DNA of 6,066 nucleotides, from positions 1 through 6,066 of the forward strand of contig JAPKDI010000089.1 of assembly GCA_026421105.1 (NCBI GenBank), in the 5' to 3' direction. This document shows, one piece after another, positions 1-5,572 of this stretch (position 1 is the first letter of the stretch; each line of letters starts with the position of its first letter). The position numbers and the translations under genes are program-made. Source of the DNA: Alphaproteobacteria bacterium (GTDB lineage Bacteria > Pseudomonadota > Alphaproteobacteria > SHVP01). The notes under the pieces were generated by a model. The model saw nothing but the letters and a program-made list of their open reading frames with translations, ran no database searches and had not been told where the DNA came from.

Positions 1-239
1 CGACCGGCAACATCGACCTAGCTCAGGGTCTGCGCATTCTTCATTTATTTGAAGAACTCAACAAGATCGGCACGACCGTAGTGATCGCGACACATGATCA
101 GTCGTTAATCACCACGTTTGGCCGACCGGAGATTCGGCTCTCCAATGGCAAACTGACGTTGCACAAAGCCCCCTCCGTAACGCTCGGGAAAAAGAATCTT
201 AACGAAACCGGCACCTCCGAAAATGGGCAGCGCGCATGA
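1..239 (+). CDS. ftsE: Cell division ATP-binding protein FtsE, C-terminal part (5' end outside window)
   Basis: This is the C-terminal 78 codons of an ABC-transporter ATPase, read from base 3 to a TGA at 237-239. It opens with TGNID, the D-loop that directly follows Walker B (DEPTGNxD) in ABC ATPases. The H-loop follows as VVIATHD, with the switch histidine codon at 93-95. The signature motif, Walker A and Walker B lie upstream of the window. In the FtsE family the protein binds ATP at the inner face of the cytoplasmic membrane and drives FtsX, which controls peptidoglycan hydrolases at the septum. The assignment to FtsE rather than another ABC ATPase rests mainly on the following ftsX gene, whose ATG overlaps the ftsE stop as ATGA. 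The roughly 25 residues after the conserved core are polar and family-variable. Confidence 0.88.
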   Translation, partial: TGNIDLAQGLRILHLFEELNKIGTTVVIATHDQSLITTFGRPEIRLSNGKLTLHKAPSVTLGKKNLNETGTSENGQRA

Positions 240-1126
240 GTTCGCGTCGCGCTGATCTTCCTCTGGGCGGTGATGCCAACCGACGTTTCATCCCGCTGAT
301 CGTGGGCGCTATGGTCTACCTCGCGGCGCTCGCACTCGCCGGCACGTTCGCGCTCAATAGCACTGTTCGCCAATGGAGCGACAGCCTGCGCGGCGCGCTC
401 ACTGTTCAACTTCCAGGGGTGGCGCAAGAACCGGAAGGGGACGAGGCCCAGGCGCGGATTGACGCCGCGGTCGGCGTCTTGCTGAAAACGTCCGGGGTGC
501 TAAGCGCAACGCTGCTACCCTATGCGCAATCGCAAGCCCTCCTGGAGCCTTGGCTTGGTGCAGGCGACCTCCCCGCCAACCTGCCGATCCCGATTATTGT
601 TGATGTCAGCGTCGATACCGGCGCGCGAATCAACTACGAACAATTGGGGCAACAGCTCGAGGATGTCGTGCCCGGCGCCCGCATCAGCGACAACGGTGTA
701 TTCTTGTCTCGGTTGGTGACCCTGGCCCGTGTCGTGCAACTCGTTGGTGTCGTCGTCGTTTTCATCGTGGCGGTTGCTGCGGTGTCGATCGTAGTTTTTG
801 CAACACGTGCTGGCATGACGTCGCATCGAGATACGATCGAGCTCTTACACCTCATCGGCGCGCGCGACAATTACATTGCACGTCGATTTGTGACCCATGC
901 GCTGTCCTATGGCTTGGCTGGCGGCGTCCTAGGTCTGATTCTTGCGGCCGTGACGTTGGCCGCTTTGGCTCTTGCAGCGCAGGGGGTCGATCAAACGTTA
1001 TTGCCCCGTTTGTCGCTCGGCCTGACAGCATGGGTAGCTCTGCTCTGCGTCCCCTTAGCCTCGGCACTGATCGCCATGATCACCGCGCGCATGACCGTCT
1101 TGCGCGCTTTGCGCAGGCTTCCCTGA
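236..1126 (+). CDS. ftsX: Cell division protein FtsX (permease-like ABC subunit)
   Basis: The 296-aa protein has the FtsX layout. A short basic cytoplasmic N-terminus is followed by TM1 (about residues 19-40) and a periplasmic domain (about 41-165). TM2 follows at about 166-191, rich in Val. A cytoplasmic loop with IELLHLIGARDNYIARRF (201-218) is the conserved coupling segment that should contact FtsE. TM3 (about 219-248) and TM4 (about 261-284) end in a basic tail. The length fits the family (about 290-330 aa). FtsX does not transport a substrate; with FtsE it relays ATP hydrolysis across the membrane to cell-wall hydrolases or their activators during division. The start ATG overlaps the ftsE stop by 4 bases, which implies translational coupling; no strong Shine-Dalgarno is visible. 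Which periplasmic partner it binds cannot be read from the sequence. Confidence 0.92.
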   Translation: MSSRRADLPLGGDANRRFIPLIVGAMVYLAALALAGTFALNSTVRQWSDSLRGALTVQLPGVAQEPEGDEAQARIDAAVGVLLKTSGVLSATLLPYAQSQALLEPWLGAGDLPANLPIPIIVDVSVDTGARINYEQLGQQLEDVVPGARISDNGVFLSRLVTLARVVQLVGVVVVFIVAVAAVSIVVFATRAGMTSHRDTIELLHLIGARDNYIARRFVTHALSYGLAGGVLGLILAAVTLAALALAAQGVDQTLLPRLSLGLTAWVALLCVPLASALIAMITARMTVLRALRRLP

Positions 1127-1130
1127 ACAA

Positions 1131-1676
1131 ATGTTGGTTCTGCTCGACCGCGACGGCGTCTTGAATGAAGACCGCCAAGATTTCGTAAAAACACCGGCTG
1201 AGCTCGTCATGATCTCTGGCGCCGCCTCCGCAGTGGCACGCCTGAACGCTGCCGGACACACGATTGCGGTCGTGAGCAATCAATCCGGTGTTGGCCGTGG
1301 TGTGATGACCGAACACGACCTCGAGGGGGTCAATTCGACCCTGAAAAGAATGATCGAGGCCGACGGCGGTCGATTGGATGCCATTTTCACCTGCTCCGAT
1401 CCCCCTTGGGCGGCCACCGAAAGGCGTAAACCAGGGCCAGGGATGTTGCAGGACGCGCTCAAGAAATTCCATGCCGCGCCCGCCGAAGCGGTGATGATCG
1501 GCGATGCCGCGCGCGATCTCGAAGCGGCCGCCGTGCTCGGTATCCGCCGCATCCTCGTGCGTACTGGCAAAGGACGTACCGTTGAATCCAACCTTCCGAG
1601 CGCGCTCCAACCCGTCACCGTCTATGACGACCTTGCTGCGGCGGCAGAAGCGCTGATCGCAGAGGCCAAATCGTGA
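1131..1676 (+). CDS. HAD-IIIA family phosphatase, GmhB/HisB-N-like
   Basis: This 181-aa protein has the complete HAD phosphatase motif set. Motif I is DRDGVLN with nucleophile D6 and acid/base D8. Motif II is VVSNQSG (S49, N50, Q51). The motif III lysine is K100 in RRKPGPGML, and motif IV is GDAARDLEAA (D125, D129). DRDGVLN, SNQSGVGRG and RKPxPGML are typical of the HAD-IIIA branch containing D-glycero-manno-heptose-1,7-bisphosphate 7-phosphatase (GmhB) and histidinol-phosphatase. GmhB usually has a zinc loop of three or four Cys/His residues just before RKP; here only C88 remains (CSDPPWAATER), so no such zinc site is expected. It should hydrolyse a small phosphorylated metabolite in the cytoplasm, but the substrate cannot be assigned. 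It starts 4 bp after ftsX and overlaps plsC by 4 bp. The ATG at 1131 is chosen because motif I begins at residue 6, as is normal for the family. Confidence 0.85.
   Translation: MLVLLDRDGVLNEDRQDFVKTPAELVMISGAASAVARLNAAGHTIAVVSNQSGVGRGVMTEHDLEGVNSTLKRMIEADGGRLDAIFTCSDPPWAATERRKPGPGMLQDALKKFHAAPAEAVMIGDAARDLEAAAVLGIRRILVRTGKGRTVESNLPSALQPVTVYDDLAAAAEALIAEAKS
1661..1665 (+). promoter_or_regulatory. Ribosome binding site for plsC
   Basis: AGAGG lies 7 bases before the GTG at 1673 and inside the end of the phosphatase gene. It is the clearest Shine-Dalgarno match in the window and supports the GTG start, which overlaps the preceding stop codon as GTGA. Confidence 0.6.
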
Positions 1677-2392
1677 ACCTCCCACGCGCAATCGCCTTTC
1701 AACTTGCGTTCTGGATCTGGTCGGCCCTCATCAACCTCGCTTGGCTGCCATCACTACTGATGTCACCGCTCGCCACCGTGCGCGGCCAGACGATTTGGGC
1801 CAAGGGTGTGATGATGTTGCTAGGAGTGCTGGTTGGCATCCGCTACGAGATTCGCGGTCGCAACAACATCCCGGCCGGGCCTGTACTTATTGCAGCAAAG
1901 CATCAGTCAGCGTGGGACACGATGATCTTTCACATCATCGCTAACGACCCCGCCGTCGTGATGAAAGCCGAACTGCTCAAGATTCCGATTTACGGCTGGT
2001 ACTGTCGGCATTCCCGCATGATCCCCATTGATCGCGATACCGGTTCAAAGGCAATCCGCGCCATGGTCGATGCGGCGAAAGCCGCTGCCGCCGAAGCACG
2101 GCCTATCATCATCTTTCCGCAGGGCACCCGAGTTGCCCCGGGCGTTGAGGCGCCCTACCTGCCGGGCATCGCCGCACTGTATCGCCAACTCGGTATTCCG
2201 GTGGTGCCGGTCGCGCTCAACTCCGGCGTCTTCTGGTCGCGTCAGTCAATCCGCCGCAAACCCGGGACGATTGTCTTGGAGTACCTCCCCGTCATCGAAC
2301 CAGGGCTCAACCGAAAAGACTTCATGGCCCGACTTGAAGCGGCCATCGAACCCGCATCCACCCGCTTGGCTGAGACCGCGCGCCAGACCTGA
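1673..2392 (+). CDS. plsC: 1-acyl-sn-glycerol-3-phosphate acyltransferase (PlsC family)
   Basis: The 239-aa membrane-associated acyltransferase should transfer a fatty acyl group to lysophosphatidic acid, forming phosphatidic acid for phospholipid synthesis. The N-terminus is hydrophobic (about residues 5-35 and 45-56) and would anchor it to the inner membrane. Acyltransferase block I is HQSAWD, with catalytic H77 and D82 (HX4D). Block II is MIPIDR (116-121). Block III is FPQGTR (148-153), where most characterised PlsC proteins have FPEGTR. Block IV is VPVALNSG (178-185). The length matches the family (about 240 aa). The gene starts at GTG 1673 with AGAGG 7 bp upstream and overlaps the phosphatase stop by 4 bp. 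It is the last gene of the ftsEX operon, with 247 bp to nrdJ. Acyl-donor specificity (acyl-ACP or acyl-CoA) cannot be read. A close alternative would be a lyso-ornithine lipid acyltransferase, which shares the motifs. Confidence 0.9.
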   Translation: MNLPRAIAFQLAFWIWSALINLAWLPSLLMSPLATVRGQTIWAKGVMMLLGVLVGIRYEIRGRNNIPAGPVLIAAKHQSAWDTMIFHIIANDPAVVMKAELLKIPIYGWYCRHSRMIPIDRDTGSKAIRAMVDAAKAAAAEARPIIIFPQGTRVAPGVEAPYLPGIAALYRQLGIPVVPVALNSGVFWSRQSIRRKPGTIVLEYLPVIEPGLNRKDFMARLEAAIEPASTRLAETARQT

Positions 2393-2409
2393 TGATCCAT
2401 CGACCGGCC

Positions 2410-2507
2410 TATGGATAATTGGGTGGATAACTATGTGCACTTTTTCGATGCCCGGCAAAGTTATCCCCGTTTCACCCGAACACGCCCCGGTGCACAACTG
2501 GGATAAC
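2410..2507. promoter_or_regulatory. Cluster of DnaA-box-like sites upstream of nrdJ
   Basis: Four GGATAA/TTATCC cores occur within 97 bp. TATGGATAA (2410-2418) and GGTGGATAA (2422-2430) are each 8/9 to the reverse complement of the DnaA box TTATCCACA, in the same orientation and 12 bp apart. TTATCCCCG (2461-2469) is 7/9 in the opposite orientation. CTGGGATAA (2498-2506) is 6/9. The last two also form a perfect 8-bp inverted repeat (GTTATCCC 2460-2467, GGGATAAC 2500-2507). GTGCAC occurs twice in the same region (2435-2440, 2490-2495). By eye no other such core occurs in the window. The sites could regulate nrdJ or belong to a replication origin; binding by DnaA is inferred. Confidence 0.45.
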
Positions 2508-2508
2508 C

Positions 2509-2530
2509 GCAATAAATTGCTTTATTTCTA
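2509..2530. repeat. AT-rich stretch with small inverted repeats
   Basis: This is the most AT-rich run in the intergenic region. AATAAA (2511-2516) and TTTATT (2521-2526) are perfect inverted arms around TTGC, and GCAAT/ATTGC (2509-2513, 2516-2520) forms a second overlapping pair. It sits directly after the DnaA-like cluster. It could be an easily melted element or an upstream promoter element, or a compositional accident. Confidence 0.35.
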
Positions 2531-2541
2531 TGCCTTAGGGC

Positions 2542-2554
2542 CCACCGTCGGTGG
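2542..2554. repeat. 13-bp GC-rich palindrome next to the LexA-type site
   Basis: CCACCG and CGGTGG are perfect 6-bp inverted arms around a single T. The element ends 2 bp before the GAAC-N7-GAAC site. With a one-base centre it is better suited to a dimeric protein operator than to an RNA hairpin. No known regulator consensus is recognised. Confidence 0.4.
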
Positions 2555-2555
2555 A

Positions 2556-2570
2556 GAACATTTCTAGAAC
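2556..2570 (+). promoter_or_regulatory. Alphaproteobacterial LexA (SOS) box
   Basis: GAAC (2556-2559), seven bases (ATTTCTA), then GAAC (2567-2570): an exact match to the GAAC-N7-GAAC direct repeat (equivalently GTTC-N7-GTTC) known as the LexA-binding site of alphaproteobacteria. It lies 8 bp upstream of the proposed -35 of the nrdJ promoter and 69 bp before the nrdJ start. LexA control of nrdJ is inferred from pattern and position only. Confidence 0.6.
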
Positions 2571-2577
2571 ATCCGCG

Positions 2578-2607
2578 TTGACGCAACCAAGGGGCCGGGC
2601 CTACCAT
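2578..2607 (+). promoter_or_regulatory. Putative sigma70-type promoter of nrdJ
   Basis: The -35 hexamer TTGACG (2578-2583, 5/6 to consensus) is separated by 18 bp from TACCAT (2602-2607, 4/6). Transcription would start near 2614, giving a short leader of about 25 bases. This leaves no room for a cobalamin riboswitch in the mRNA. It is the best promoter-like pair seen between plsC and nrdJ. Confidence 0.4.
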
Positions 2608-2639
2608 CGCGCCCCGCTTCTTCCAATTGAGCACGCACC

Positions 2640-4955
2640 ATGGCCGCGCTGACCCCAATCGCCCAGCAAATTTGGGACATGAAATACCGCCTCAAGGCGG
2701 GTGACGGCACGCCTGTCGACAAAACGATCGAAGACACATGGCGCCGTGTGGCCAACGCGCTGGCGGCGCCGGAAAAAGATCCTGCCGCCTGGTCTGAGAA
2801 ATTCTACGATGCCCTATCGGACTTCAAGGTGCTGCCGGCGGGCCGCATCATCGCCGGTGCGGGCACCGGTCGTCGCGTGACGCTGTTCAATTGCTTCGTC
2901 ATGAACACCATCGAAGACGACATGGGCACGATCTTCGACAATCTGCGCGAAGCTGCGCTGACCATGCAGCAGGGCGGCGGCATCGGTTATGACTTTTCGA
3001 CCCTGCGGCCCAAAGGGGCGTTGGTCAAAGGCGTCGGCGCAGACGCATCTGGTCCCTTGTCGTTTATGGATGTATGGGATGCGATGTGCCGAACCATCAT
3101 GTCGGCCGGGCACCGGCGCGGCGCGATGATGGCCACGTTGCGCTGCGATCATCCCGACATCGAAGCTTTCATCGAAGCCAAGCACGAAGCCGGCCGTTTG
3201 CGCATGTTCAATCTGTCGGTCCTCGTCACCGACGCCTTCATGGACGCGGTCAAGAACGACGCGCCGTGGGATCTCACCTTCGACGGCACGATATTCGATT
3301 CGGTTTCAGCGCGCGATCTATGGAACAAGATCATGCGCGCCACTTTTGCCTATGCCGAACCAGGTGTGATTTTCATCGACCGGATCAACCGGCTGAACAA
3401 CCTCGCGTATTGCGAAACCATCAACGCGACCAACCCTTGCGGTGAACAACCCCTACCACCCTATGGGGCTTGTCTGTTGGGCTCGGTTAATTTGGCCAAG
3501 CTTGTCGAAGATGCGTTCGCCGAAAACGCACGCCTCAATATTACCGCGCTCGATGAGATGACGCGTGTTGCCGTGCGCATGCTCGACAATGCGATCGACG
3601 TCTCGCGCTTCCCGCTTGCGGCCCAAGAGAAAGAAGCCAAAAACAAACGCCGCATGGGACTTGGCGTCACCGGTCTCGCCGATGCCCTTATCATGTGCGG
3701 CGCGCGCTACGGCAGCGACCAAGCCGTTGCGCTCACCAAAGAGTGGATGGGGACGCTTCGCCGCGCGGCCTATCTCGCATCGGCCGATCTAGCGGCCGAA
3801 AAGGGATCATTTCCGCTCTACGACCAAGACAACTATCTCGCTGGTGAATCCGTCCGACAACTGGATGACGATGTGCGCGCCGCCATCGCCGAAAAAGGCA
3901 TCCGCAACGGCCTGCTCACGTCAGTCGCCCCCACCGGCACGATTTCGATCTTTGCCGACAATGTCTCGTCGGGCCTCGAGCCGGTGTTCAGCTTTAAATA
4001 CAAGCGCAATGTCTTGATGCCTGACGGCAGCCGACGCGAAGAAGATGTCAGTGACTACGCCTTCCGCCTTTACCGCCGCGAATACGGCGAGAACACCGCG
4101 CTAACTGATGCCTTCGTCGACGCGCAGACCCTCACCCCCACCGACCACGTACGCATGCAGGCCACCGTTCAGGCCTATATCGACTCGGCAGTATCCAAGA
4201 CGGTCAACGTGCCCGAAGACATCGGCTTCGAGGCCTTCAAGGATGTTTACCTCGCGGCCTATGAGCAGGGCTGCAAAGGCATCACCACTTACCGGCCCAA
4301 CGACATCACAGGCGCGGTGCTCCGTACCGAGCCCGCCAAAGACACCTCCCAATCCGAATTGCCGCTCGATCCGCCTCCTGCACGCCACAACGACCCGTTC
4401 GAAGCCGGCGGCGTGGTCTACATGACCCAACCCCTAGATCGTCCCGGCGTTCTCCCTGGTTCGACCTACAAGGTGCGTTGGCCGGAAAGCGATCACGCGA
4501 TCTACATCACCATCAACGATGTCATCCAAGACAGCCGCCGCCGCCCGTTCGAGGTGTTCATCAACTCCAAGAATATGGAGCACTACGCATGGACGGTGGC
4601 GCTCACGCGTATGATCTCGGCCGTGTTCCGGCGCGGCGGCGATGTTTCGTTTGTGGTGGAAGAACTCAAGGCTGTGTTCGATCCACGCGGCGGCTATTGG
4701 ATCGACGGTGAATATGTGCCGTCACTCTTGGCCGCGATCGGTGATGTCATCGAGAAACACCTCATCAGCATCGGCTTTATCGCCAACCCTGACGACACCG
4801 AAGAACAGGCCGTTGAGCTCCGCAAGGCCGCCGGTATGGAGGCCGGCCCCGGTGATGCCCGCATGCGCAGCTGCCCGCGCTGCTCGCAACCCTCCCTCAT
4901 GCGCCTCGAAGGCTGCGATACCTGCACCAGCTGCGGCTTCAGTAAGTGCGGCTAA
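2640..4955 (+). CDS. nrdJ: Adenosylcobalamin-dependent ribonucleotide reductase, class II (NrdJ)
   Basis: The 771-aa protein reduces ribonucleotides to deoxyribonucleotides in the cytoplasm using a coenzyme B12-derived radical, without oxygen or a second subunit. NPCGE holds the thiyl-radical C267 with N265 and E269. C85 (LFNCF) and C278 (YGACLLGSVNL) form the redox pair; the 11-residue step from C267 to C278 equals that of Thermotoga NrdJ (C322/C333). Other marks are PTGTIS (431-436), DSAVSKTVNVP (515-525) and GCKGITTYR (544-552). A proline-rich linker (about 562-590) leads to a TSCPD domain (about 592-713). The tail has Cys 745, 748, 759, 762, 765 and 770, ending SKCG, probably a zinc knuckle plus the thioredoxin-reducible shuttle pair. 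There is no N-terminal ATP-cone, and an in-frame TGA at 2628-2630 excludes a longer start. The Shine-Dalgarno is weak. LexA-like and DnaA-like sites lie upstream. Confidence 0.95.
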   Translation: MAALTPIAQQIWDMKYRLKAGDGTPVDKTIEDTWRRVANALAAPEKDPAAWSEKFYDALSDFKVLPAGRIIAGAGTGRRVTLFNCFVMNTIEDDMGTIFDNLREAALTMQQGGGIGYDFSTLRPKGALVKGVGADASGPLSFMDVWDAMCRTIMSAGHRRGAMMATLRCDHPDIEAFIEAKHEAGRLRMFNLSVLVTDAFMDAVKNDAPWDLTFDGTIFDSVSARDLWNKIMRATFAYAEPGVIFIDRINRLNNLAYCETINATNPCGEQPLPPYGACLLGSVNLAKLVEDAFAENARLNITALDEMTRVAVRMLDNAIDVSRFPLAAQEKEAKNKRRMGLGVTGLADALIMCGARYGSDQAVALTKEWMGTLRRAAYLASADLAAEKGSFPLYDQDNYLAGESVRQLDDDVRAAIAEKGIRNGLLTSVAPTGTISIFADNVSSGLEPVFSFKYKRNVLMPDGSRREEDVSDYAFRLYRREYGENTALTDAFVDAQTLTPTDHVRMQATVQAYIDSAVSKTVNVPEDIGFEAFKDVYLAAYEQGCKGITTYRPNDITGAVLRTEPAKDTSQSELPLDPPPARHNDPFEAGGVVYMTQPLDRPGVLPGSTYKVRWPESDHAIYITINDVIQDSRRRPFEVFINSKNMEHYAWTVALTRMISAVFRRGGDVSFVVEELKAVFDPRGGYWIDGEYVPSLLAAIGDVIEKHLISIGFIANPDDTEEQAVELRKAAGMEAGPGDARMRSCPRCSQPSLMRLEGCDTCTSCGFSKCG

Positions 4956-5506
4956 GAACCGACTAACCGGTGCACCTCATGCAGCGGCCCGTCGGCAATA
5001 CCAAGCTCATCGAGATGCGCAATCGTGTTGGAGAGGTACTCACGGTTGGTTCCACTCCTGCCTGATGCGCTGGCAATAATTTGGGAAATTTCTTCCGGCG
5101 AGAGCTTCCCCGCATAGTGATCGTGCGCCGGATTGACCACAAAGCAGGCCGCCTGCGCTGCCTCGCCACTATCGCCTAGCGCGACCCTTAGCCAGCGCAA
5201 TTCGTAGACATCAACTTCATGGCCGAACATCTCGCGCTTGATCAGGTAGTCCATCGCCGCCTCAGCTTCTGCCGCGCCAACACGGAACGCGCGCCCACGA
5301 CAGGAGCCCCCGCGATCCAGGCCCAACACCAAGCCGCGGCGCTCCGGGGTGCCGCGGTAATGCTCGGAATACAAACAAAAGGCCCGGTGATAGCCGAGGA
5401 GGTGGGCAGGTCGGGCGTCAACATAGGGAAAGCCCGGATTCCACATCAGCGACCCGTAGCCAAACACCCAAATATCGCCGTCGCTCTGCACCCGATCTCG
5501 CCCCAT
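4952..5506 (-). CDS. chaC: ChaC-like gamma-glutamylcyclotransferase (glutathione-specific)
   Basis: The 184-aa protein belongs to the ChaC family, cytosolic enzymes that cleave glutathione to 5-oxoproline and Cys-Gly. The substrate-binding loop VFGYGSLMW lies at residues 14-22, and RGTPERRGLVLGL (51-63) is the conserved strand-loop. The expected catalytic glutamate is E92 in REMFG, matching the REx(L/F)GY position of ChaC enzymes. NREYLSNTIAHLDELGI (154-170) is the usual C-terminal helix. The length is close to that of short bacterial ChaC proteins (about 180-230 aa). The gene converges on nrdJ, the two stop codons overlapping by 4 bp (4952-4955), and diverges from the DUF2125 gene. The start ATG at 5504-5506 precedes the YGSL motif by about 16 residues as expected; a GTG five codons further in is possible. 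No Shine-Dalgarno is obvious. Glutathione specificity is inferred from family resemblance. Confidence 0.88.
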   Translation of the reverse strand: MGRDRVQSDGDIWVFGYGSLMWNPGFPYVDARPAHLLGYHRAFCLYSEHYRGTPERRGLVLGLDRGGSCRGRAFRVGAAEAEAAMDYLIKREMFGHEVDVYELRWLRVALGDSGEAAQAACFVVNPAHDHYAGKLSPEEISQIIASASGRSGTNREYLSNTIAHLDELGIADGPLHEVHRLVGS

Positions 5507-5528
5507 GGCCGCGCCGTTTCGCGCCCGC

Positions 5529-5557
5529 TATATACTAGGCCGATGATCCTGCGCCAA
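5529..5557 (-). promoter_or_regulatory. Putative chaC promoter
   Basis: On the minus strand TTGGCG (complement of 5552-5557, 4/6 to TTGACA) lies 17 bp from TATATA (5529-5534, 4/6 to TATAAT). The expected start near 5522 gives a leader of only about 15 bases before the chaC ATG. On the plus strand the same core reads TATACT (5531-5536, 5/6), which could serve the divergent DUF2125 gene, but no matching -35 is seen. Confidence 0.35.
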
Positions 5558-5572
5558 CGCTGCCCAGTCTAG

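Noticed and set aside
1080..1691. 203-aa open frame on the minus strand across the ftsX end and the HAD phosphatase
   Set aside because: It is antisense to a gene with full HAD motifs, has no recognisable domain, and arises from high GC content in the opposite frame.
2028..2567. 179-aa + frame starting within plsC and running through the intergenic region
   Set aside because: Its first two thirds are an out-of-frame reading of plsC, it is rich in Arg/Ser/Pro as expected of a shadow frame, and the rest covers the regulatory region.
2393..2639. Cobalamin riboswitch before the B12-dependent nrdJ
   Set aside because: No B12-box-like conserved core is visible, the region is short, and the likely transcription start leaves only about 25 bases of leader.
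2393..2639. NrdR boxes upstream of nrdJ
   Set aside because: No 16-bp site resembling the ACAC-AT-rich-GTGT palindrome pair was found; the GTGCAC hexamers do not fit that consensus.
4940..4990. Bidirectional terminator between nrdJ and chaC
   Set aside because: Only short inverted repeats such as ACCGGT and GGTGCACC are present, with no stable stem followed by a U-tract on either strand.
5219..5572. 117-aa + frame opposite chaC
   Set aside because: It is antisense to the ChaC gene, which has clear family motifs, and has no domain of its own.
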